Below, in pieces: positions 9,139 to 15,813 of a stretch of DNA of 20,338 bases. A model generated the notes under the pieces. That model worked only from the letters and a program-made list of their open reading frames with translations. It ran no database searches and was not told where the DNA came from. The position numbers and the translations under genes are program-made. The stretch lies in the NCBI GenBank assembly GCA_965369385.1, contig CBDUQP010000052.1, forward strand, positions 1-20,338, in the 5' to 3' direction. This DNA comes from CBDUQP01 sp965369385 (lineage in GTDB: Bacteria > Planctomycetota > Phycisphaerae > SM23-33). Numbering within the stretch: the stretch's first letter is position 1; each line of letters begins with the position of its first letter.

Positions 9139-9188
9139 AAACCCTGCAAAAATATGAAATGCTGAAATCCGGAGCCATTGTCCGCGAG

Positions 9189-9235
9189 AAAAAAAAGCGG
9201 CGGGCTCATCGGGGGGGGGGCCGACGAGCACCGCC
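9189..9235 (-). terminator. Rho-independent terminator downstream of the recombinase gene
   Basis: On the minus strand GGCGGTGCTCGTCGG pairs with CCGATGAGCCCGCC (one bulge, one wobble) around a loop of about ten C, followed by a run of eight T. Orientation and the T run fit the recombinase transcript, which would carry a 3' tail of about 200 bases. Confidence 0.75.
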
Positions 9236-9249
9236 TTGTAGTCAAACCG

Positions 9250-9278
9250 GTCGGGGGGAGATCCGGTCCGACTTTTAT
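9250..9278 (+). terminator. Possible weak terminator after the histidine kinase gene
   Basis: GTCGG (9250-9254) pairs with CCGAC (9268-9272) across a 13-base loop, followed by TTTTATT. The stem is short, so this is only a candidate. Confidence 0.3.
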
Positions 9279-9439
9279 TCATTTACGGGAAAGCAACCGC
9301 CATCGGCGTTAAAACCTATCGCGATCGGGGGAAAATCGTACATGGCTGGTATCGGGGTGTCAAATATTTTCTGGAACTCTCTGGGGAATATGCTGATTAT
9401 CGCGAAGCTGGCAAGTGCCGATTGCGCCGGAAGCGGGCT

Positions 9440-10405
9440 CTATGTGGTCTGTTCATTTTCCAAGGCAAGAGGGTGAGCATCTTCGTAGATCTGCTTGATT
9501 CGGCTCGTCGAAAGATGGGTGTATATCTGTGTTGTAGAAAGACTTGAGTGTCCGAGCATTTCCTGCACAACTCGCAGGTCCGCACCGGCATTCAGCATGT
9601 GGGTGGCAAAACTGTGGCGCAGTGTATGGGGACTTACATTAGGGTCTATGCCTGACATGGACAAATACTTATCCAAATTTCGCCGAATGCTTCTGTCGGA
9701 CAGGCGATTTCCATCTTTGTTCACAAAAAGCGGCCCGCTTCGCCCCGACATGCGAGCCTTCGTGTACTGGTCGATCGCTTCCAGGGCCTTGCTGCCCAGC
9801 GGGCACAGCCGCTCCTTGCGACCCTTGCCTTTCACCCGGATAACCGCAGACAGCTCATCCATATCCTCGATATTCAGTGCGACCAGTTCGCTGATTCGCA
9901 GACCAGCGGAGTATATCGTTTCCAGAATGGCCTTGTCTCGCAAACCGAGCAGGCTGCCGGTGTCTGGAGCCGATAGCAGGGCGTCAACCTCTTGCACATC
10001 AAGGCATTTGGGCAGCTTCTTATCTTGGCGGGGAGTTCTGATGATCGAAACTGGCGATGCGGGTATGTCGCCGCAACGCACCAGCGATTTGTAGAAGCTT
10101 CGCAAAGATGCCAGTTTTCTGGCAACTGTGGATTTTGAGTATCCGCTATTGCGGATAACTGCAAGATAAGATCTCACTCGCATTGGTGTGACGTCAAGAA
10201 GCTCTTGAGCTAGAACCTTTGGGGATATCGAATCGTCCAGCAACGGCAGTTCGTCGGTCGTCAGATCGCTGGTGCTGCCCTTGGCACAGAGAAATCGGCA
10301 GAACTGCAGTAGATCAGCGCTATAGGATCTTATCGTATGCGCGGAAAAGTTGCGTTCCTTGGCGAGGTATTCGAGAAAACGAGGTATGAGGGGTAAATCT
10401 TGCAT
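9440..10405 (-). CDS. Tyrosine recombinase of the XerC/XerD type
   Basis: A 321-residue protein. The N-terminal SAM-like core-binding domain (about 1-120) is followed by the catalytic domain. All catalytic residues are present: Arg170 (SAGLRISE), Lys194 (KGKGRKER), His260 and Arg263 (HTLRHSFATH), His286 (LGHSS) and the nucleophile Tyr295 (QIYTH). It ends soon after the family-typical tail. Such enzymes resolve chromosome dimers at dif; length and architecture fit this role better than a phage integrase. XerC and XerD cannot be separated safely from sequence alone, though the catalytic segment reads slightly more XerD-like. The ATG at 10405 has AAGGAAGG upstream. It follows a small gene on the same strand by 142 bases. 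No attachment or dif site was recognised. Confidence 0.92.
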   Translation of the reverse strand: MQDLPLIPRFLEYLAKERNFSAHTIRSYSADLLQFCRFLCAKGSTSDLTTDELPLLDDSISPKVLAQELLDVTPMRVRSYLAVIRNSGYSKSTVARKLASLRSFYKSLVRCGDIPASPVSIIRTPRQDKKLPKCLDVQEVDALLSAPDTGSLLGLRDKAILETIYSAGLRISELVALNIEDMDELSAVIRVKGKGRKERLCPLGSKALEAIDQYTKARMSGRSGPLFVNKDGNRLSDRSIRRNLDKYLSMSGIDPNVSPHTLRHSFATHMLNAGADLRVVQEMLGHSSLSTTQIYTHLSTSRIKQIYEDAHPLALENEQTT

Positions 10406-10547
10406 CTATCCGCCTTCCTTGGCGTTCCGTCTACTCGCGAATCGACGGCTGCGGCGACAGCCCCGCTGGTCGATTGGCGTCCGCGTCTCTGCACGCCTGA
10501 AAAATAATCCCATTAATGTCCTGTCAAACGCCGGCGGCGATCTATCG

Positions 10548-10775
10548 CTATTGCTGCCTCTGAGGATGGTCTGTTTCCAACGCCTGGGTGCAATGCTGCG
10601 CGGTTGCCTGGGCAATCTGGAAGCTCAAAGTGGCTGCATCAAGCCAGTCGAGACTGTAATCCCGTGACTCAGCCATCTGCATGATTTCGTCAACCATTGC
10701 GTCTTCAAGGCCCAAGCGGTACCTGAAGAGGTAAGTGTTGTCATCTTTCGTGAAGCACAATGTTTTGACGATCAT
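10548..10775 (-). CDS. Small acidic protein of unknown function
   Basis: A 75-residue protein starting MIVKTLCFTKDD. The ATG at 10775 is chosen over an in-frame TTG 18 bases upstream because AAAGGG lies about nine bases before it. It reads as a compact alpha/beta domain: a strand (IVKTLCF), a strand (TYLFRYRLG), a helix (LEDAMVDEIMQMAES) and a helix around LDWLDAATLSFQIAQATAQH. No membrane segment or known motif is seen. Sequence texture and start signal support a real gene. It lies 142 bases upstream of the recombinase gene on the same strand and may be co-transcribed; no function can be assigned. Confidence 0.65.
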   Translation of the reverse strand: MIVKTLCFTKDDNTYLFRYRLGLEDAMVDEIMQMAESRDYSLDWLDAATLSFQIAQATAQHCTQALETDHPQRQQ

Positions 10776-11135
10776 TTCAGCTACCCTTTGCAAAAATGAG
10801 AGGCTTCAGGCAAGGCTACAGAGCCCATTACACTGGGGGCAATCCTCCGCGTTGAAGAGCCATCCCTCTCTTTATCGGACTCCTTTGAGCAAAACTACAG
10901 TCAGGTTTGATTTGAATTTCCAATTCTTTGGCACAGTCCTCAGTTGCTTTCTCTTCGGGGGGTTAAGTCATCGCATTGGCGTTTGCATTGTGATCAGGGC
11001 CGCGAGCGTTTTAGTTATGCATTGTCGCATCATGAGGCTCTATATGCCTTTGCGTGATATGATTTGAACCGGTACTAGGTTTCCTCGGTTTCTGCATGGA
11101 ACTGCCTACCGTCGATCTGTACAATTGCCGAAAGC
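10776..11135. other. Divergent intergenic region, probable promoters
   Basis: About 360 bases between the small minus-strand gene and the SHOCT-clpX pair, so it must hold promoters in both directions. A TATGAT hexamer near 11057 lacks a good -35 partner. A 110-codon plus-strand ORF here has no coding character. Confidence 0.4.
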
Positions 11136-11501
11136 ATGGGTTCTGACTTCACTCCATTACTGGCTGCTGCCGCCAAAGCGCAAGACTGGTCTCACATACT
11201 TCATGGTGCGGGACTGATCCTGATAGTAATTGCTGTAGGAATTGGGCTATTATGCTTGCTGAAGCGGTTGAAGCGGACGATGATGAGTGCCACGATGCAG
11301 AGATCAGAATTCTCGATGGAGCAGCTGGAGCGTTTCTACCAGGACGGCAAGCTGGAAGAACAAGAGTTCAAGAGACTTAGACGGGTAGTACTGGGATTGG
11401 GCGAACCTTTGGGTAATAGTGATAATACCCGCTCAAGTGCCCCCCCCCCGGTGGACGATGCAATAGGAAGCGATGGCGACATGACGTTGCCGCAGGATTA
11501 G
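11136..11501 (+). CDS. Single-pass membrane protein with SHOCT-like domain
   Basis: A 121-residue protein. One membrane helix (about 21-43, ILHGAGLILIVIAVGIGLLC) is followed by a strongly basic KRLKR, so the C-terminal part should be cytoplasmic. Residues about 58-87 (EFSMEQLERFYQDGKLEEQE) match the SHOCT pattern of a short C-terminal helical hairpin with a central GK turn, thought to mediate oligomerisation. A low-complexity tail follows and contains Ala-Pro-Pro-Pro encoded across ten consecutive C (11440-11449). The stop TAG overlaps the AGGAG that serves clpX, with the clpX ATG eight bases on, so the two are surely co-transcribed. A role as a membrane partner of ClpX is a guess from position only. 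Confidence 0.78.
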   Translation: MGSDFTPLLAAAAKAQDWSHILHGAGLILIVIAVGIGLLCLLKRLKRTMMSATMQRSEFSMEQLERFYQDGKLEEQEFKRLRRVVLGLGEPLGNSDNTRSSAPPPVDDAIGSDGDMTLPQD

Positions 11502-11504
11502 GAG
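11500..11504 (+). promoter_or_regulatory. Ribosome binding site that fixes the clpX start
   Basis: AGGAG lies five bases before ATG 11510. An in-frame GTG at 11504 overlaps this element and is rejected as the start. Confidence 0.75.
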
Positions 11505-11509
11505 TGTTA

Positions 11510-12808
11510 ATGAGCACAGGTAAAGGCTCAAAGGGAGGCAAGGCAAGCAAGGGACATCAGATATGTTCTTTCTGCCACCGTACTTCCGAGGATGCTGGCC
11601 CCATAGTTGAGGGTCCAAACGGTGTATATATCTGCGCCAACTGCGTGGATCTCTGTCAGAATATTATTACGCAGGAAAAGCGGCGATCCAGCGAAGGTGG
11701 ACCACTGTTTACCTCCATTCCAACCCCGCGGCAGATTCATGAGTTTCTCGATCAGTACGTGATCGGTCAGGAGCACGCCAAACGCGTTTTGGGCGTAGCA
11801 GTCCACAATCACTACAAGCGTCTCACCCACGCCGAGATGGAAGAAACGGGCGATGTAGAGATCGAAAAGTCCAATGTGCTCCTCATCGGCCAGACCGGAT
11901 GCGGAAAGACCCTGCTCGCTCGTACGCTGGCAAGGGTGCTGAACGTTCCGTTCGCCATTGGCGATGCAACTACACTTACAGAAGCAGGTTATGTTGGTGA
12001 GGATGTCGAGAATATCCTGCTGAAACTGCTCCAGGCCGCCGATTTTGATCTGGAAGCCGCCCAGCGGGGCATAATCTACATTGATGAGATCGATAAGATC
12101 GGCAAGACCAGCCAGAACGTCTCCATCACCCGCGATGTCAGCGGCGAAGGCGTGCAGCAGTCATTGCTGAAGCTGCTCGAGGGCACAGTTGCCAATATCC
12201 CCCCGCAGGGAGGCAGGAAGCATCCCGAGCAGCAGTACATTCAGCTCGATACTTCGCAAATCCTCTTCATCTGCGGCGGAACCTTTGATGGGCTCGAAGA
12301 GATCATTGCAAAGCGTCTCGGCAAGAAGTTGATCGGTTTTGCCAGCGAAGAAGCCGCTGAGCAGACTCCCGCTCAACACAGTACTACGCTTAGTCAGGTT
12401 CTGCCTGATGATCTCGTACACTACGGGATGATTCCCGAACTCCTCGGCCGCGTGCCGTGCATCACCACGCTCGAAGAACTCGACGAAGATGCGATGGTGC
12501 AGATTCTCACCGAGCCGAAGAATGCCTTGGTCAAGCAGTACAAGCGTCTGTTCGAGATGGAAGATGTTCAGCTTGAATTCACCGACGAAGCTCTTCGCGC
12601 GACCGCCAAGACAGCGCTGACCCGTGGCGTTGGCGCACGTGCACTGCGTGGCGTGCTGGAAAATATCATGCTCAATCTCATGTACGATCTTCCCGATCAC
12701 AAGGAAGATGGTGCAGTATACGAGATTACATCCGACATGATCGCAGGCCCCAGCGGCTCCAAAGCCACACTGCAAGCCGCACTGAAGAAGAAGAAAGAAA
12801 GCGCCTAG
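11510..12808 (+). CDS. clpX: ATP-dependent Clp protease ATP-binding subunit ClpX
   Basis: A 432-residue AAA+ unfoldase that feeds substrates to ClpP in the cytoplasm. The N-terminal zinc-binding domain has Cys19, Cys22, Cys42 and Cys45. The AAA domain shows Walker A GQTGCGKT (127-134), Walker B IIYIDEID (188-195), pore loop GYVGE (160-164), RKH loop (236-238), arginine finger Arg314 in GRVP and sensor 2 Arg377 in GARALR. The ClpP-contacting IGF loop is intact at 275-277, so a ClpP partner is expected although clpP is not in the window. The neighbour is a SHOCT-like membrane protein instead of the more common clpP-clpX order. Length matches the family. The gene ends before a perfect palindrome and a strong terminator. 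Confidence 0.98.
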   Translation: MSTGKGSKGGKASKGHQICSFCHRTSEDAGPIVEGPNGVYICANCVDLCQNIITQEKRRSSEGGPLFTSIPTPRQIHEFLDQYVIGQEHAKRVLGVAVHNHYKRLTHAEMEETGDVEIEKSNVLLIGQTGCGKTLLARTLARVLNVPFAIGDATTLTEAGYVGEDVENILLKLLQAADFDLEAAQRGIIYIDEIDKIGKTSQNVSITRDVSGEGVQQSLLKLLEGTVANIPPQGGRKHPEQQYIQLDTSQILFICGGTFDGLEEIIAKRLGKKLIGFASEEAAEQTPAQHSTTLSQVLPDDLVHYGMIPELLGRVPCITTLEELDEDAMVQILTEPKNALVKQYKRLFEMEDVQLEFTDEALRATAKTALTRGVGARALRGVLENIMLNLMYDLPDHKEDGAVYEITSDMIAGPSGSKATLQAALKKKKESA

Positions 12809-12811
12809 GCG

Positions 12812-12827
12812 TCGGCAAATTTGCCGA
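12812..12827 (+). repeat. 16-base perfect palindrome just after clpX
   Basis: TCGGCAAATTTGCCGA is fully self-complementary and starts three bases after the clpX stop. In RNA it would form a six-pair stem with an AAUU loop but lacks a T run, so it is not a terminator by itself. Confidence 0.5.
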
Positions 12828-12874
12828 AGTCTTCACAGCTTTCCGCAGTACGAATATAGCAGTAAGAATACAAG

Positions 12875-12910
12875 AGAAGCCCGCAGCATCATGCCGCGGG
12901 CTTCTTTCTT
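12875..12910 (+). terminator. Rho-independent terminator of the clpX transcript
   Basis: AGAAGCCCGC and GCGGGCTTCT form a perfect ten-pair stem around an 11-base loop, followed by TTCTT. It lies between clpX and the converging phosphohexomutase gene and may act weakly in the other direction. Confidence 0.85.
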
Positions 12911-12935
12911 ATGAAATCATTCGGCTGGGACTGTG

Positions 12936-14312
12936 CTACACTCCCAGCGTTTTATCCGCAATTTTACGCACCTGTGCCACCAGCTCATTGGCGGCCGCGC
13001 CGCCGGGTGCCTCTGCCATTATTCGCATTATCGGCTCGGTGTTGGATGCACGCACCGATACCCAACTGTCGGCCAGGTCAATTCGTAGTCCGTCATCTTC
13101 ATTGAACTTCGCTTCGGCGTTGGAGGCGAATGCCTTTTTCGTGGCGGCCGCCACCTTCTCCGCTGCGCCGGCAGGGCAGGGGAGTTTCGTCTTGATGATG
13201 CTGTAGCTTGGAATCTCCGCCACGAGTTCGCTCAGCGTCTTGCCCGTCTCGGCCATGTATTGAAGCACATACGCCATGCCCACCAAGCTGTTGCGAACGG
13301 GTACCACTCGGGGTTCTATTACTCCGCCACCGCCTTCACCGGCGAGAATGCATCCGCCGTTTATCATGCCTTCCACAACGTTGGCTTCGCCTGTCGGCGT
13401 GCGTAGGACTTGCACGCCCGCAGCCGCCGCAAGGTCGTCAACCATTCGCGATGTCGCCAGATTCGTAGCGATGTTCCCCTTACGCTTCTTCAGCACATAA
13501 GCAGCCGCCAGCGCCAGTGTGTATTCCTCGCCGATGAACTTGCCGTTTTCGTCCACTATTGCAAGGCGGTCGGCGTCGGCATCTTGCGCGAAGCCCACGG
13601 CGGCCGAGTGTTTTACGACTTCGTCGCACAGTTCGCCGAGATTGGCCTCGATGGGCTCGGGCGGGTGTGTAAACTCGCCGTCGGCGATGCTATTCAGATG
13701 CTTCACTTCGCACCCAAGCTGCGACAGCATCATCGGCGTCTCCACGCATCCTGCTCCGCTTACGCTATCGAGCACCACCTTGAACCGCTTGCTGATAATT
13801 CTGGTGGAATCGCACACCGCCATCACCGCATCCACGTGCTGGCGGTGAGCGGTTTCGTTGACGCTCTCCTTGCCTTGGTGATCTGCGTCCGCCAGTGCGA
13901 ATTCGCCTGATTCCCAGATGGCTTTCAGCTTCATGGCGTCTGTAGCGGTCAGGCCGGTGCCTGTCGGCTGAAGGAACTTGATTCCATTATAGACGCCGGG
14001 ATTGTGGCTGGCGGTTACTATCACTCCGCCGTCGGCACCCAGTTTGCCTACCATATAAGCAATGCCCGGCGTGGATACGATCCCCACGTCCACAACGTCC
14101 ACGCCGCACGCTATCAGCCCGGAAACCATGGCGTTGCGCATCATCGGGCCGGATTTGCGGGAATCGCGGCCGAAAATTACCTTCTTGCCCACCCCCAGCA
14201 TTGTCCCAAACGCGCAGCCGAAATCGCACGCCACGCGCGGCGTCATCGTTCCGCCCACAATACCGCGAACACCCGAAACGCCCACCATCAATCTATCTGC
14301 AGCATCTGCCAT
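12936..14312 (-). CDS. glmM: Phosphoglucosamine mutase-type phosphohexomutase
   Basis: A 458-residue alpha-D-phosphohexomutase with all four domains. The N-terminus has GVSGVRG (11-17). The phosphoserine loop is TASHNP with Ser102. The magnesium site is QDADADR (Asp244, Asp246, Asp248). The sugar-specificity loop is GEGGGG (325-330) and the phosphate-binding loop is RASNTEP (421-427). The specificity loop and the SNTEP form resemble the archaeal-type GlmM group more than classical bacterial GlmM (GEQSGH, SGTEP), so phosphomannomutase or phosphoglucomutase activity is a fair alternative. As GlmM it would convert glucosamine-6-phosphate to glucosamine-1-phosphate for UDP-GlcNAc. The ATG at 14312 has AGGAG seven bases upstream. 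The gene is divergent from dinB with a 90-base gap. Confidence 0.9.
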   Translation of the reverse strand: MADAADRLMVGVSGVRGIVGGTMTPRVACDFGCAFGTMLGVGKKVIFGRDSRKSGPMMRNAMVSGLIACGVDVVDVGIVSTPGIAYMVGKLGADGGVIVTASHNPGVYNGIKFLQPTGTGLTATDAMKLKAIWESGEFALADADHQGKESVNETAHRQHVDAVMAVCDSTRIISKRFKVVLDSVSGAGCVETPMMLSQLGCEVKHLNSIADGEFTHPPEPIEANLGELCDEVVKHSAAVGFAQDADADRLAIVDENGKFIGEEYTLALAAAYVLKKRKGNIATNLATSRMVDDLAAAAGVQVLRTPTGEANVVEGMINGGCILAGEGGGGVIEPRVVPVRNSLVGMAYVLQYMAETGKTLSELVAEIPSYSIIKTKLPCPAGAAEKVAAATKKAFASNAEAKFNEDDGLRIDLADSWVSVRASNTEPIMRIMAEAPGGAAANELVAQVRKIADKTLGV

Positions 14313-14402
14313 TGTGAACTCCTTGCTTTCAAACCAAATACCTTACCCGCCATGGGCACCCCAGGCAACCGCCAGACGCCGGTTTGTGGTATGCTGTGGC
14401 CG

Positions 14403-15590
14403 ATGCGACGCCGGATAATACATGTTGATATGGACGAGTTTTTCGCAGCCGTCGAAAAGCTCGACAACCCATCCCTGCGAGGCAAGCCCCTGCTGATCGG
14501 CGGCGACCCCAAGGCCCGCGGCGTGGTGAGCACAGCCAGTTACGAGGCCCGCGAGTTTGGCTGCCATTCCGCCATGCCGATGGCCCGGGCAGTAAGAATG
14601 TGCCCGCGCGCGATTGTCCTGCCCGGCCGCGGCCGCCGTTACGCGGAAATCAGCGAGCAGGTGTTCGAAATCTTCAGGCGGTTCTCTCCGATGGTGGAAC
14701 CGCTAAGCGTTGACGAGGCGTTCATAGATGTCAGCGGCTGCGAGCGTCTGCTTGGTCCCGCACCCGATATAGGCCATCAGATAAAGCGTCAAATCCGTAG
14801 CGAAGTGGGTATTGTGTGTAGCGTTGGCGTGGCGCATAACAAGTTTCTGGCCAAGATCGGCAGCGACTTGGACAAGCCCGATGGTTTCGTGGAGATCACC
14901 GAGGAGAACGTTCACACAACGCTCGATCCGCTGAAGGTAGAGAAGTTATGGGGCGTCGGGCCGGCGGCCGCCAAGGTGTTGCACAAGCTGAATATTCACA
15001 CGGTGGGGCAGTTGCGGGCCGCCTCGCTTGAGTTGTTGCGGGACCGCATGGGCGATGGCGGCGAGCATTTGTGGCGATTAGCGAGGGGAGAAGACTCTCG
15101 CCCCGTAACGCCGGACAGCCGCGCAAAAAGCGTCGGCCAGGAGCAGACATTTGCCGTGAACGTTTCCAGCAGTGACGAGCTGTTGCGTGTGTTGCTGAAC
15201 CAGTGCGAACAGGTGGCAAGGCGTCTGAGGCGGTCGGGCATGTGCGCTCGCACCATCACGCTGAAGCTGCGATATTCGGACTTCACCACGATAACGCGAG
15301 CCAAAACGCTTCCCGAAGCCACCAACGTCACCGAAATCCTGTGGCGCTCGGCGAAGGAAGTTTTCGCCAAGTGGTCAAAGAGCAGTTTTCGAGCATTGCG
15401 ACTAATCGGCTTCACCGCATCGCAGCTAGGGGCGGAAGGGGTCGGCCAGGGCACTCTGTTCGCCCAGCCGGACAGCGAGAGACACAAAAAGATCGACGAA
15501 GCAGTAGACGAAATAACCCGCCGCTTCGGCGACAGCGCAATCGGCCGAGCAAAGGGCATGCCAGAAGCCAATGGCCTGAAAGATGATTGA
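14403..15590 (+). CDS. dinB: DNA polymerase IV (Y-family translesion polymerase)
   Basis: A 395-residue protein. ATG 14403 gives the family-typical opening MRRRIIHVDMDEFFAAVE; an in-frame ATG at 14391 would add four residues. Catalytic carboxylates are Asp9, Asp104 and Glu105 (LSVDEAFID), and Phe14 sits at the steric-gate position. The YEAREFGCHSAMP block, the helix-hairpin-helix thumb (LWGVGPAAAKVL) and the little-finger domain (TLKLRYSDF) follow. Near the C-terminus QGTLF (349-353) is a good match to the sliding-clamp-binding pentapeptide. It performs error-prone bypass of lesions. No Shine-Dalgarno sequence is seen before either ATG. TATGCT (14390-14395) eight bases before ATG 14403 could be a -10 element giving a nearly leaderless message, but it lacks a good -35. 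No LexA box was recognised. Confidence 0.96.
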   Translation: MRRRIIHVDMDEFFAAVEKLDNPSLRGKPLLIGGDPKARGVVSTASYEAREFGCHSAMPMARAVRMCPRAIVLPGRGRRYAEISEQVFEIFRRFSPMVEPLSVDEAFIDVSGCERLLGPAPDIGHQIKRQIRSEVGIVCSVGVAHNKFLAKIGSDLDKPDGFVEITEENVHTTLDPLKVEKLWGVGPAAAKVLHKLNIHTVGQLRAASLELLRDRMGDGGEHLWRLARGEDSRPVTPDSRAKSVGQEQTFAVNVSSSDELLRVLLNQCEQVARRLRRSGMCARTITLKLRYSDFTTITRAKTLPEATNVTEILWRSAKEVFAKWSKSSFRALRLIGFTASQLGAEGVGQGTLFAQPDSERHKKIDEAVDEITRRFGDSAIGRAKGMPEANGLKDD

Positions 15591-15609
15591 TGGCAATAGT
15601 ATTGTAGGG

Positions 15610-15645
15610 GTCTATTAAATAAGTTGTTACGTGTTGTCTATTAAA
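15610..15645 (+). repeat. Pair of 10-base direct repeats in an A+T-rich spacer
   Basis: GTCTATTAAA occurs at 15610-15619 and again at 15636-15645, 26 bases start to start, between dinB and the AAA ATPase gene. An imperfect palindrome (TTAGGGTTTATACTCTAA, 15748-15765) lies closer to the ATPase start. These could be regulator sites, but chance is possible in A+T-rich sequence. Confidence 0.35.
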
Positions 15646-15813
15646 GTGATGTCGCAATCCACTGGTCAAATGAATCTCGTTTAAGGGTTGTATTTCTTAA
15701 GCAGAACAACGATAAAACAATTGTAGTTCTAAAGAACAGTATCAGTGTTAGGGTTTATACTCTAAATTCCGACGCCCGCAAATGCCGATGTTTCAGGATA
15801 AGGAGTCTCGGCC

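Larger units (their letters stand above)
9139..9439. other. Intergenic region between converging genes, with terminators
   Basis: About 300 bases separating the kinase and recombinase 3' ends. It holds a strong minus-strand terminator, a weak plus-strand candidate and a 54-codon stretch open on the minus strand in the recombinase frame (see findings). I see no independently supported gene. Confidence 0.5.

Noticed and set aside
9440..10405. Recombinase as an integrase of a genomic island.
   Set aside because: Xer-like length and motifs, with no tRNA, attachment repeats or phage genes adjacent.
10406..10615. 69-codon minus-strand ORF ending just before the recombinase start.
   Set aside because: Arg-rich, out of frame and overlapping the better-supported 75-residue gene.
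10735..11067. 110-codon plus-strand ORF in the divergent spacer.
   Set aside because: Overlaps the 5' end of the small minus-strand gene, with no start signal and no family features.
14004..14402. Upstream extension of the DNA polymerase IV frame, 133 codons.
   Set aside because: Lies antisense to glmM and lacks similarity to the polymerase family, whose N-terminus begins at 14403.
15610..15645. CRISPR-like or mobile-element-end interpretation of the GTCTATTAAA repeats.
   Set aside because: Only two 10-base copies, no regular array, and no transposase or target duplication visible.
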